Source of the DNA: Nocardia cyriacigeorgica
Lineage (GTDB): Bacteria > Actinomycetota > Actinomycetes > Mycobacteriales > Mycobacteriaceae
Assembly: GCF_005863245.1 (NCBI RefSeq)
Contig: NZ_VBUT01000011.1
Coordinates: 203,845 to 267,844, forward strand
DNA: 64,000 nucleotides
Direction of reading: 5' to 3'
Shown here: piece by piece, positions 34,012 to 41,476 of the stretch
Layout of the letters: each line of letters starts with the position of its first letter
Position numbering within the stretch: position 1 is the first letter of the stretch
Notes under the pieces: model-generated
The model's database searches: none
What the model was told of the DNA's origin: nothing
Seen by the model: the letters and a program-made list of their open reading frames with translations, nothing else
Translations under genes and position numbers: made by a program

Positions 34012-34156
34012 GTGGTGGCCAGTTCCAGTGGCCTGGGGTTGGGACCTCGGCGAACGGCACGTCGACCTTGTTCGAGTCGCCATTGTCGTAGGAGACGCGC
34101 AGCGACACGTGCGGGCAGCCGTCGCGGCCCAGTTCGGGGTCGCAGGGTTTTTGCAT
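34004..34156 (-). CDS. Small phage protein (50 residues)
   Basis: The frame starts at ATG 34156, exactly 7 bases after a TACCGT box, and encodes MQKPCDPELGRDGC...; it ends NWPPRA. The clean spacing to the promoter is the main support, since the frame is short. No family recognised. Confidence 0.5.
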   Translation of the reverse strand: MQKPCDPELGRDGCPHVSLRVSYDNGDSNKVDVPFAEVPTPGHWNWPPRA

Positions 34157-34163
34157 GCCCGGC

Positions 34164-34185
34164 ACGGTATGGGCCGGGCATGCAC
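34164..34185 (-). promoter_or_regulatory. Late promoter, copy 8 (GTGCAT variant)
   Basis: Minus strand GTGCAT (34185-34180), 10 bases, TACCGT (34169-34164), then 7 bases to ATG 34156. Also part of a GCCCGGC-rich dyad around the start codon. Confidence 0.65.
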
Positions 34186-34189
34186 GCGG

Positions 34190-34597
34190 TTAGTGGTCGA
34201 GCATCCAGACGAGGTTGCCGGCGTTGCGTCCGTTGACTGTGGGCTTGCAGATGATTGCGCGGCCTTCGGAGTCGACCCAGCGGGCGCCCTCGTCGAGGCA
34301 GTCCTGGCCGGGCCGGACCGGGAAGTGCGGGTCGACGGGCAGTGGGTCCGGGGTGGGCGACCAGACATATGCGTCGGTGTGCAGCACGCGCACGCAGTGG
34401 GCGGGCTGGCCGTCGGTGGTGTGCCCGATGGTGACATCGGGGGCTGTGGTGCCACCGCAGTAGTCGCCGTACTGCACGGTTGGACCGGCGGGCGCGGGCG
34501 GGGCGGCGGATCCGCTGTCGAATGGGAATGCGCCGGCGGCGGGGCTGGCAAGCGCGATGCCAATGGCTGCGACCGCGAGGATGGACGGTAGACGCAT
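34190..34597 (-). CDS. Secreted protein, possible lysogenic-conversion cargo
   Basis: From ATG 34597 the 135-residue product has a Sec signal peptide (MRLPSILAVAAIGIALA..., cleavage likely near AGA-FP), then a Pro-rich mature part with four cysteines that could form disulfides. AGGGGG precedes the ATG. Its place after the tail chaperones is odd for a secreted protein and suggests inserted cargo. The frame extends to 34636, but that part would spoil the signal peptide. Confidence 0.6.
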   Translation of the reverse strand: MRLPSILAVAAIGIALASPAAGAFPFDSGSAAPPAPAGPTVQYGDYCGGTTAPDVTIGHTTDGQPAHCVRVLHTDAYVWSPTPDPLPVDPHFPVRPGQDCLDEGARWVDSEGRAIICKPTVNGRNAGNLVWMLDH

Positions 34598-34693
34598 GAG
34601 ACGAACCCCCTGGTGGAGTGAGTGATGTGTCCGCATCCCCGACCGATGCGTTCCTCATCCTGCTCCGCCAGGGGGCCGTGGGCAACCCTCTGG

Positions 34694-35442
34694 TCAGCGT
34701 TTGAACCCGGCGAACCTGGCCTGCATGGCGCGGAAGCTGGCCATCTCGTCTCGTGGGGTGAACCCTGCCGGGTCGACCTTCGCTTCGGGGTCCGGCTTAT
34801 AGAGATCCGCGCGCATGTCCGTGAGCTGCTTGCTGTCCATGCCTTCCTCCATCATGGCCTCGACGATGTCGAGAAGTGCGTGCAGCTCGAGCTGTCGCAG
34901 CGGCTGTGTGATCCCGGCGAGAGCGAGCCGGGCACGGATTCGTCGCCAGTTCCTCAGCGTGACGGCCGCGAGGATGACGACGGCCCGGTAGGGCGGCCGG
35001 TGCCCAGCGCCACCACTTCCTTGAGGAGCTCGTCGTAGAACTTCTCGTCGATCGATCCGTCGTACGTCCATTCTTTGATGTCGGCGATCGACTTCGCGGA
35101 GACGTGGCGGTTCATGAAGTCCTGGAAGTCGCCGCGCCCGGCGCCGGCCTCGCCGAACCCAAACACTCCGAGATAGCGGATCGCGGCGGCGGGGGGCCGC
35201 TTCACCTGGACCTGCTTGTCCTGGATGGTGATCACGTCGTGCGGCCATACCGGTTCGGCGTCGTCCTGGGTTTGGACGGTGTTGCCGGTGCTGTCGATGA
35301 CGTCGACGTCCAGGCGGGCGAGCTCGGCCTTGCGGCGTGCGATCTCCTCCTCCATGCGTTCGATGGATTCCAAGGAGGTGGCGGCTTCGGCGGACTTGGC
35401 GTCGGCGTTGAAATCGTCGTTGCCCGCGGGCGGCTCGAACAT
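34694..35442 (-). CDS. Tail assembly chaperone long form (gpGT-like, -1 frameshift)
   Basis: The -1 frame, overlapping the end of the gpG-like gene from about 35000 to 34954, continues to 34694. It adds a helical, basic then acidic tail with TLRNWRRIRARLALAG and MEEGMDSKQLTDMRADLYKPD, typical of gpT-type extensions. No independent start with a ribosome site serves this frame. The shift is -1, as in most siphoviruses, but no classic X-XXY-YYZ heptamer is obvious; GGGCACC near 35005 and nearby words are only candidates. Confidence 0.65.
34954..35442 (-). CDS. Tail assembly chaperone (gpG-like)
   Basis: The 162-residue protein has an acidic, heptad-rich start and the chaperone-like segment DFQDFMNRHVSAKSIADIKEW seen in actinophage tail chaperones. 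It begins after a promoter with a leader carrying AAAGGGG. Its last codons overlap an open -1 frame that extends it (see the gpGT-like entry). In canonical phages it immediately precedes the tape measure gene; here it lies about 6 kb downstream of the tape measure gene. Confidence 0.7.
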   Translation of the reverse strand: MFEPPAGNDDFNADAKSAEAATSLESIERMEEEIARRKAELARLDVDVIDSTGNTVQTQDDAEPVWPHDVITIQDKQVQVKRPPAAAIRYLGVFGFGEAGAGRGDFQDFMNRHVSAKSIADIKEWTYDGSIDEKFYDELLKEVVALGTGRPTGPSSSSRPSR

Positions 35443-35481
35443 GGTTTCCCCTTTTGTTTGCTGGTGGGAGGTGTATCCGGC

Positions 35482-35503
35482 ACGGTAGAGGCGCCGGGTG
35501 CAC
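35482..35503 (-). promoter_or_regulatory. Late promoter, copy 9 (chaperone transcript)
   Basis: Minus strand GTGCAC (35503-35498), 10 bases, TACCGT (35487-35482). The start codon is 39 bases further on, so this copy has a leader with an AAAGGGG ribosome site. Confidence 0.65.
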
Positions 35504-35511
35504 GCCTCGGT

Positions 35512-36108
35512 CTACGGAATGACCGGGTAGGCGAAGATGTCGATCTGGGTATCGCCAGAGGAGATGAAGTTCTCCTGCTCCGGCTGGAACGCAGGCGACG
35601 GCGGCGGGGACCATGCATCGCGGACGACGTAGACCGCGGCGCGCAGTTTGATCGTCTGCCCGGGCGTCAGGACAACGTCGGGCCCGATCGGCGTACCCCG
35701 GCTTCCCTGCCGGTTCTCCCACACCCCATAGATCGCATTGGTCTGGTAGAGGCCGAGGTCGATGCCGCCGGCGTGGCGGGTAGTGAGCATGGTGGTGGCC
35801 GGATCTGCTGGCGAGCTTCCGGAGGACCAGCCGCGGCGGGTCTCCACGCCGAACACCTTGTTGGCGGTGACGACGATCTGAGTGGCGGAGCGGGTGCAGA
35901 TCCCGTACGCGTGCTGCGAGATCGGGGTGTCGTTGGTCCAGGCCACGATCAGATCGTGGATGAGGATCTCGGCGGTGTCGGTGAGCGGGTCGGTGAGACT
36001 GCCGGCCGCGGTGCCGGTGGCGACATGTCGCCATTGCAGCCATGGGTGCGGGGACACGACACCGTCGGTGGCGTCGAAGTAGGTGGGGTCGATGCAGGGT
36101 TGAGTCAC
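35512..36108 (-). CDS. Structural protein paralogue 3
   Basis: A 198-residue beta-rich protein starting with GTG in a GTGA overlap with the previous stop. It shares with the two upstream proteins a pattern of a conserved opening (HPWLQWRHV), SATQIVVTANKVFGVE, and a closing TIKLRAAVYVVRDAW block. A tail or virion decoration role is inferred from location. Confidence 0.55.
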   Translation of the reverse strand: MTQPCIDPTYFDATDGVVSPHPWLQWRHVATGTAAGSLTDPLTDTAEILIHDLIVAWTNDTPISQHAYGICTRSATQIVVTANKVFGVETRRGWSSGSSPADPATTMLTTRHAGGIDLGLYQTNAIYGVWENRQGSRGTPIGPDVVLTPGQTIKLRAAVYVVRDAWSPPPSPAFQPEQENFISSGDTQIDIFAYPVIP

Positions 36109-36698
36109 GGCACAACCTCCAATAGCGGCCCGGCCCACAGGAACAGGCGCGCCCACCTGGCGTGGGCCTGGTGCAGCGGCGATGATCCGCCGCGCCAAGA
36201 GCCCGGCGTGGTGAGGGTGCATTGGTAGCGGACCTGCACGGTTTCACCGTCGGCGACCGCGCCGATCGCGTATCGGCTGGACCAGCCGTCCCAGTCCACG
36301 AACAGGCGACCATAGATGGTCTCGTTGAGGATGTTCGGTGTGGTCTTGATGCGGGCGCCGATGCCGTCGCCGGACGAGATCGGGACCGCGGCGCGCGGCG
36401 ACGTGCCGACGTCCCAGGAGACGCCGTCTTCGAGGACGATGGTGTTCGGGTTGGAGGTGACGATCGAGCGGGGTGCGCGCTCGACGACCAGGTGGCAGTT
36501 CTGCCACGCGCCGGTGGTGTTGGTCCAGGTGAGATCGACATCGATCACTGGCACCGGATCCGGCGCCCTCGACACCTCGCCGTCCTTGACCGACTCGGCG
36601 AATCGTTCGCTGACGATGCGCGGCAGCCATGCGGCCGACAGGCCGGTGCCGCGGGGGTTGGAGACCATCCACTCGGATGTACAGATCTGCAGGCTCAT
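36105..36698 (-). CDS. Structural protein paralogue 2
   Basis: The 197-residue protein shares with paralogue 1 the blocks RAPRSIVTSNPNTI, YGRLFVDWDGWSS, VQVRYQCTLTTPGSW and PLHQAHARWARLFLW at matching positions. It overlaps both neighbours by four bases. Role unknown; probably a virion surface or tail component. Confidence 0.6.
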   Translation of the reverse strand: MSLQICTSEWMVSNPRGTGLSAAWLPRIVSERFAESVKDGEVSRAPDPVPVIDVDLTWTNTTGAWQNCHLVVERAPRSIVTSNPNTIVLEDGVSWDVGTSPRAAVPISSGDGIGARIKTTPNILNETIYGRLFVDWDGWSSRYAIGAVADGETVQVRYQCTLTTPGSWRGGSSPLHQAHARWARLFLWAGPLLEVVP

Positions 36699-37309
36699 TG
36701 GATCGCCTCATCTTGCTGCGGCACAGCGAACAGCTGCAGCCGGGTCCACCGTGCGCGGGCTTCGTGGAGAGGCTGGTTACCGCTCGCGTTGTCTGACCAC
36801 GGGGGCGGTGTCCAGACGTAGCAGCGGTAATGGACGGTCAGGGTGGATCCTGCGGGTACCGGGTCGGGTAGCCAGATGTCGCTGGAGTGGCTGTCGAGGG
36901 TGAGGAACTCGCGGCCGTAATGCGGTTCGGCGACGTTGTTGGTGCCCATGTCCAGCGACGTGCCCGCCTGCGAGTTCAGCACCCGTGAGGGGTCCGGCAC
37001 GCGTGGTGTCGCGTCGATCGCTGTCTCCCACGCGTCGCGGAACTGAATCGCATTCGGGTTCGAGGTGGTGATGCTGCGGTGGGCGCGGGTGATGCGCATC
37101 AGCATCCGCGACGGCAGCGGCGAGTCCGAGATCCATGAGGCGGTCAGGTTGATCATCAGTTTGCCGGGCAGCCGAGTGGTGCGCGCCAGCGTGCCGTCGC
37201 CGACACTGGCGCCAGTGACGTCGGCAACCAGCCGGAACACGCTCCATGGCTCGATTCCCAGCATGCCGTTGGAGATGCTGAGGTTCCGGTCGACGCATAC
37301 CTGGGCCAT
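36695..37309 (-). CDS. Structural protein paralogue 1
   Basis: The 204-residue protein (MAQVCVDRNLSISNG...) has RAHRSITTSNPNAI, YGREFLTLDSHSS, LTVHYRCYVWTPPPW and PLHEARARWTRLQLF, the same set as paralogue 2. ATG 37309 lies 7 bases after a TACCGT box, which decides the start over a GTG at 37327. Tandem duplication produced the set of three. Confidence 0.65.
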   Translation of the reverse strand: MAQVCVDRNLSISNGMLGIEPWSVFRLVADVTGASVGDGTLARTTRLPGKLMINLTASWISDSPLPSRMLMRITRAHRSITTSNPNAIQFRDAWETAIDATPRVPDPSRVLNSQAGTSLDMGTNNVAEPHYGREFLTLDSHSSDIWLPDPVPAGSTLTVHYRCYVWTPPPWSDNASGNQPLHEARARWTRLQLFAVPQQDEAIQ

Positions 37310-37316
37310 ACGCCGG

Positions 37317-37338
37317 ACGGTACGCACGGCCCGTGCAC
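37317..37338 (-). promoter_or_regulatory. Late promoter, copy 10
   Basis: Minus strand GTGCAC (37338-37333), 10 bases, TACCGT (37322-37317), then 7 bases to the ATG at 37309. Confidence 0.75.
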
Positions 37339-37344
37339 GTCAGC

Positions 37345-38046
37345 TCATTCCGTGGCTGGGGTCGATTCGGTGGAGAACGTGTCGGTGGCGCGGATCAGCC
37401 ACACGTGCAGACCTGGGGTGGCGCCGTCCAATTCGCCGATCACCGTGGTCGTGCCGGAGGACACCACCAGATCGATCGCGGCGCCGGCGGGCAGGTCCAG
37501 GGTGCAGGTGACCGGGAACAGGTGGTTTTCGGGTGCGTGGGAGGAGATCGCGCGGATCGCGCCGTTGATGCGTAGCGCGATTGCGAGGCCGCCGGTGGTG
37601 GCGTTCTTCTTCACTACCGTGCCTATAAGGCCGTACACACCGGATCTGGGGACGACGACCTGGGACTGGTTGCCGCCGGGGCTGCCGTCGCTGCGGCCGG
37701 CGATGCCCCAGTCGCCGATCGCGTGCTCGGTCGCGTCGAACTCGACCGGTGTCACGGCGCCGGCGGGCATGGTCTGGTCGGCGACACGTTGCACGTGGAT
37801 GGTGGGGATCTCGCCTTCGTCGGTGATGGTGTCGGGATCCTGTCCGGCGGGCGGGATCCCGGCGAGGGTCACGCATCCGCCGGATACGTGGCAGGCCATG
37901 AGGTTGCCGTTGTCGGAGGTGGTGATGGTCCACTCCCCCGCTCGGAGTGCGTCGGGGTGTTCGGTGTTCTCGACGCGCTGCTGGATGTCGCGGGCCCATT
38001 CCTGGTCGTTCCGCGGTGGCGTTTTCTTCTCGGTAGTCCCGGTCAA
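37345..38046 (-). CDS. Minor tail protein
   Basis: A 233-residue protein that starts at TTG with AAAGG upstream. A short charged helical N-terminus precedes a beta-sandwich-like C-terminal half (about 105-225) with VVVPRSGVYGLIGTVV and GLAIALRINGAIR, resembling C1q/TNF-like tips of phage fibres. It follows the Tal-like gene in the tail-tip unit. Confidence 0.6.
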   Translation of the reverse strand: MTGTTEKKTPPRNDQEWARDIQQRVENTEHPDALRAGEWTITTSDNGNLMACHVSGGCVTLAGIPPAGQDPDTITDEGEIPTIHVQRVADQTMPAGAVTPVEFDATEHAIGDWGIAGRSDGSPGGNQSQVVVPRSGVYGLIGTVVKKNATTGGLAIALRINGAIRAISSHAPENHLFPVTCTLDLPAGAAIDLVVSSGTTTVIGELDGATPGLHVWLIRATDTFSTESTPATE

Positions 38047-38057
38047 CGCTGGCCTTT

Positions 38058-39662
38058 CTATGGGAGCAGTTCGATCGGTGGGGTGACGGCGTCGAAGGTG
38101 ACCTGCACGTCGCGGGCTGTGCCGGACCAGGACACCTCGACGGTCTTCAGCCGCATGAGCCCGGCGAGTTCGCCGGCGTGGACAGCGAACACGCGGCCGG
38201 GCACCAGGTCGGCGGTGGTGACCGGGGCGTCTGGGTGCAGGGATGCGCCGGCGGGGACTTCGAGGACGTCGCGGATGGCGCCGACTTCGCGCAGGTATTG
38301 GCGGGCCGCGGCGGTGATGTTCTCGACCCCGTACAGGTTGTCCAGCGACACCAGCGCTTGCAGGTGCAGGCCGGCCATCTCGGTGCGCTCGGTTTGCGCC
38401 CAGTTAGAGCCCTGCACTCGAACGTCATTGGCAGCCCGCTTTCCGGAGCGCACGCGGCGCAGACCGACCAGGAAGTCGCAGGCGTCGAGGTGCGCGATCG
38501 GGTCATCGGGTTGGTTGCCGAGGATCGGGCGCCCGGCAACGACGGTCCAGGTGAGGCCGATTCGGACGAGTTCGTCCATGACCTGGTTGAGCATGCGGGT
38601 GTCGGCGGTCGTCTTGAAGTTGAATCGCTCCGGAGCGACCGTGGGCAGGAGTTCGGGTTCAGCGTCGATCTGGTGCAGGCGCAGCATGTCTCGCCACAGG
38701 TCGCGTGCGATCGGCGCCGGGTCGAGCCCGGACCAGCGTTGTGTGGTGGGTGTGCGGGTGTACCACTGGAAGACCGCGACGTCTTTGGCGTCGATGCGGG
38801 TGGCGCCGGTCGCCAGCTCGGTGCCGACTTCCTGGATCGGGCCGGACCACACCACCTCGTCGTCTTCCCACACATCCACCCAGTGCACCCACGGGATGAG
38901 TTCGCCAGCGTCGACGGAGTAGGTGTCGATCGAGCAGGGGGTGACCTCGTTGCGGTCGCGCCGCCAAGAGGCGCTGGTGCTTGCGTTGCATGCGAGTTCA
39001 CCGACTGGCCGGCCGTCCCAGGTGCGCACCCCGATCGCCAGCCGTGGCGGCGTGTTCGGCTGGGCAGGCCCGACGCGCGGCGTGGCGAGCATGTCGCTCG
39101 TGGTGGTCCACTGCCAGGTCGGTGTCGCGGCCTCGATGTCGTGGTCGGCACGCAGGTGAGTATCTGCCGACACTGACCAGTCGACGTCGACTTCACCGGC
39201 GTTCGCGGCCCGGTTCACCTGGGTTTCTGCGGTCCGATTCCAGGTGGTGGTTCGGGGCTGAGCCTCGATGTCGTGGTGTTGGGTGGTCTGATCGAAAACG
39301 AGGTAGGTGACCGCGGCACCGGGCTGCACCACCTGGGCGAAGGTGGTGTTGGTGAAGGCCTGCAGCTCGAGCGTGTCCCCGGGGCCGACCGTGACGCCGT
39401 TGACGGTGCCGACGGTCGCGGTGTTCACCGTGGCAAGCACGGTGCTGCCGTTCAGAACCGCGCGGAACTGCTGGGTCTGAAACGCCGAATTGAACTGCCC
39501 GCGAAAGCTGACGTTCCCCACCGCGCCGGCGTCCATCACGAGCTCGTTATCCACGATGCTCGTGCCGGGGTATCCGGTGCGGACCGTCCACCCGATCACC
39601 TTGACCCAGGTGTTCACGGCAATGCTTTGGGTACCGGATTTGTCCATACCCATCGACGTCAC
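38058..39662 (-). CDS. Tail-tip protein (Tal-like, ReqiPepy6 Gp37-like)
   Basis: A 534-residue protein with an extra beta-rich N-terminal domain (about 1-125) and a main body (about 175-525) resembling the ReqiPepy6 Gp37-like tail family: TWDGRPVGELACNASTSASW, DTYSVDAGELIPWVHWVD, ALVSLDNLYGVENITAAAR. It forms part of the tail tip. The N-terminal addition seems a fusion with a beta-sandwich carrier. The start is GTG 39662. Confidence 0.65.
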   Translation of the reverse strand: MTSMGMDKSGTQSIAVNTWVKVIGWTVRTGYPGTSIVDNELVMDAGAVGNVSFRGQFNSAFQTQQFRAVLNGSTVLATVNTATVGTVNGVTVGPGDTLELQAFTNTTFAQVVQPGAAVTYLVFDQTTQHHDIEAQPRTTTWNRTAETQVNRAANAGEVDVDWSVSADTHLRADHDIEAATPTWQWTTTSDMLATPRVGPAQPNTPPRLAIGVRTWDGRPVGELACNASTSASWRRDRNEVTPCSIDTYSVDAGELIPWVHWVDVWEDDEVVWSGPIQEVGTELATGATRIDAKDVAVFQWYTRTPTTQRWSGLDPAPIARDLWRDMLRLHQIDAEPELLPTVAPERFNFKTTADTRMLNQVMDELVRIGLTWTVVAGRPILGNQPDDPIAHLDACDFLVGLRRVRSGKRAANDVRVQGSNWAQTERTEMAGLHLQALVSLDNLYGVENITAAARQYLREVGAIRDVLEVPAGASLHPDAPVTTADLVPGRVFAVHAGELAGLMRLKTVEVSWSGTARDVQVTFDAVTPPIELLP

Positions 39663-39695
39663 GGTGTACCGCCTATCTGCCGCGCCGGAGCATGC

Positions 39696-40082
39696 TCACG
39701 CCGCCAGCGGCGCGTGGGCAACCACGAGCGTGATGAGCGTCAGGGTGTCGCCATTCGCCACAGGGCGCGGGGTGGTGAGCACGCCGGAGAACAGGAAGTT
39801 GCCGCCGCTGGCCGCGTCCCATACCGAGATGTGGGAGATGGTTTCCGTCGCGGTCATCGTCCACGGACCGGACATGCTGAGCAGCGCAATCTGACCGCCG
39901 GACGCCGCCGCCATCGTGGCCTGCATGCGGGCGGTTACCGCTGACGGCGCACCGGCCCCGGCCGCGCCGGGATCACCGGTGTGCAGCTTGACGTACAACC
40001 CAGGAACCGGCGGCGGGCTGACGCCCCGCAGCCAGTTGAGGGTGGGGTGTGAGACGTTGGCGACGCTGATACCGACGGCCAT
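39696..40082 (-). CDS. Tail-fibre family protein (small)
   Basis: A 128-residue protein with NWLRGVSPPPVPGLYVKLHTGDPG at its start, a block shared by many small phage fibre or baseplate proteins, and a C-terminal beta section ISHISVWDAASGGNFLFSG. It lies between Dit-like and Tal-like genes. Confidence 0.7.
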   Translation of the reverse strand: MAVGISVANVSHPTLNWLRGVSPPPVPGLYVKLHTGDPGAAGAGAPSAVTARMQATMAAASGGQIALLSMSGPWTMTATETISHISVWDAASGGNFLFSGVLTTPRPVANGDTLTLITLVVAHAPLAA

Positions 40083-40084
40083 TG

Positions 40085-40237
40085 CTACTTCCCTTCCTGC
40101 ACGGCCTCATAGGCCCGGATGTCCTCGACCGTGACGACGGCCGGGTCCTTGCCCGCCCACTCGGCCACCTGCAACCGGAATGCGCCGTAGGTGACGGTCG
40201 CTTCCGCGACAACGTCCAGGCCGTGCTCGACGTTCAT
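40085..40237 (-). CDS. Small tail-region protein
   Basis: A 50-residue acidic protein beginning MNVEHGLDVV; its ATG overlaps the stop of the Dit-like gene. No motif. The compact overlap and conserved codon bias support it as a real gene. Confidence 0.5.
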   Translation of the reverse strand: MNVEHGLDVVAEATVTYGAFRLQVAEWAGKDPAVVTVEDIRAYEAVQEGK

Positions 40238-41469
40238 GCGTTCCTCCCGGTGGTCTCGATCGCGACGGTGTAGTCGAGGCCGGGCGCGGACTGGGCGACC
40301 AGTTCCCAGCAGCCCGGCTCCAGTAGCGTGCCGCGCCAGGGTGCACCGGACGGGGTGCCGATGATCCCGCGCTGACGTCCGCGTGCCCCGGCGATCACTG
40401 CGTAGCCGCGGCCGTCGACCGAGTCCGCGATCACGGCCTCGCCGGCGGGCAGGCCGGTGATCTGGAGGCGGCCGGTGATGTCGCAGTCGCTGACGGATCC
40501 GCAGGGCCGCCACCAGAACTGGACGGTCACGTCAGCGGCGCCGGCGGTGACGGTGGTGGAGACGGCGGTGAGGTCGCAGCTGCTGCCGGTGAGGTCGAGT
40601 TGCCATGTGCGGGTCTCGATCTCGCAGACCGGTAGGCAGCCGCCGCACACCGGGATCGGGGCGGGGCGGGTGTCGATGATCGCGGGCGGGCATGTGGTCG
40701 ACAGCAGCTCGGGCAGCTCGCAGGTGCCGGATGCGCAGTCGGGTGCGTGGGCCCATTCGATCTGTTCGACGACCTGGCTGTCCCACGCGACCGGCCGGAC
40801 TGTGGGCGCGGTCCACGCGTAGGGGTCGAGCGCGGTGAGTTCCCAGTCGACACGGAACAGGGACGCCTGCTGATGGTCGGCGACGGGGCGGCCCATCACT
40901 TCGGTGATGGTTGCGGGCGCGGACAGGATCACCTGGCGGCGGGCGCGCTCGAGGTCGTCGGCCGTGCCGGATTCTGGGTGCGCGTCGAGGTAGCGCAGCA
41001 CGGTTGGGGTGCGGGCTGTGCGGAGTTGGCAGTTGAGCCATCGCAGTCCGTAGCGGGCGCCGCGGTTGGTGCACGCCCAGATCAGCGCCGAGATCGTCAG
41101 CGTGCTGTAGGTGTCTCGGTGGCGGCCGGCGACGCCGCCGGAGCAGAGGGAGTCGGTGACATCAACGGAGATGGGTATGGCGTCGCCGCCGTCGATGGAC
41201 ATCACCCACACGCCATAGAACTCGCGGCTCGCGTCGGTGCCGTTGTACCAGGGGGCGGTGGTGATGTCCTCGTACGGTGGGTCGCCGAGGTAGTCGCGGA
41301 GGCCGGGCCAGCTGTCGTCGTAGCGGACCTGCAGGTTCCGGCACGGCACGCAGGCCGCCCCGGTGAGGGCGGCGTCGCTGGTGGGTGTGCCGCGCGCGCC
41401 GGCGAGTGTGACGACGCGGGAGCTGTTGGCGATCTCCCGGTCGCCGAGTTGCAACCATCCTCGGAACAT
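40234..41469 (-). CDS. Distal tail (Dit-like) minor tail protein
   Basis: The 411-residue protein starts seven bases after the tape measure stop, the usual place for Dit. It opens MFRGWLQLGDREIANSSRV, a typical minor tail start, contains paired cysteines (CVPC, CGGCLPVC) and ends in a beta-sandwich. Dit forms the hub that joins tube and tip. Confidence 0.7.
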   Translation of the reverse strand: MFRGWLQLGDREIANSSRVVTLAGARGTPTSDAALTGAACVPCRNLQVRYDDSWPGLRDYLGDPPYEDITTAPWYNGTDASREFYGVWVMSIDGGDAIPISVDVTDSLCSGGVAGRHRDTYSTLTISALIWACTNRGARYGLRWLNCQLRTARTPTVLRYLDAHPESGTADDLERARRQVILSAPATITEVMGRPVADHQQASLFRVDWELTALDPYAWTAPTVRPVAWDSQVVEQIEWAHAPDCASGTCELPELLSTTCPPAIIDTRPAPIPVCGGCLPVCEIETRTWQLDLTGSSCDLTAVSTTVTAGAADVTVQFWWRPCGSVSDCDITGRLQITGLPAGEAVIADSVDGRGYAVIAGARGRQRGIIGTPSGAPWRGTLLEPGCWELVAQSAPGLDYTVAIETTGRNA

Positions 41470-41476
41470 CGCTCTC

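Noticed and set aside
35443..36541. Upstream part of the minus frame 34694-36541 as a single 615-residue gene
   Set aside because: The part above 35442 is a shadow of the paralogue genes; only the last portion is used, as the -1 extension of the chaperone.
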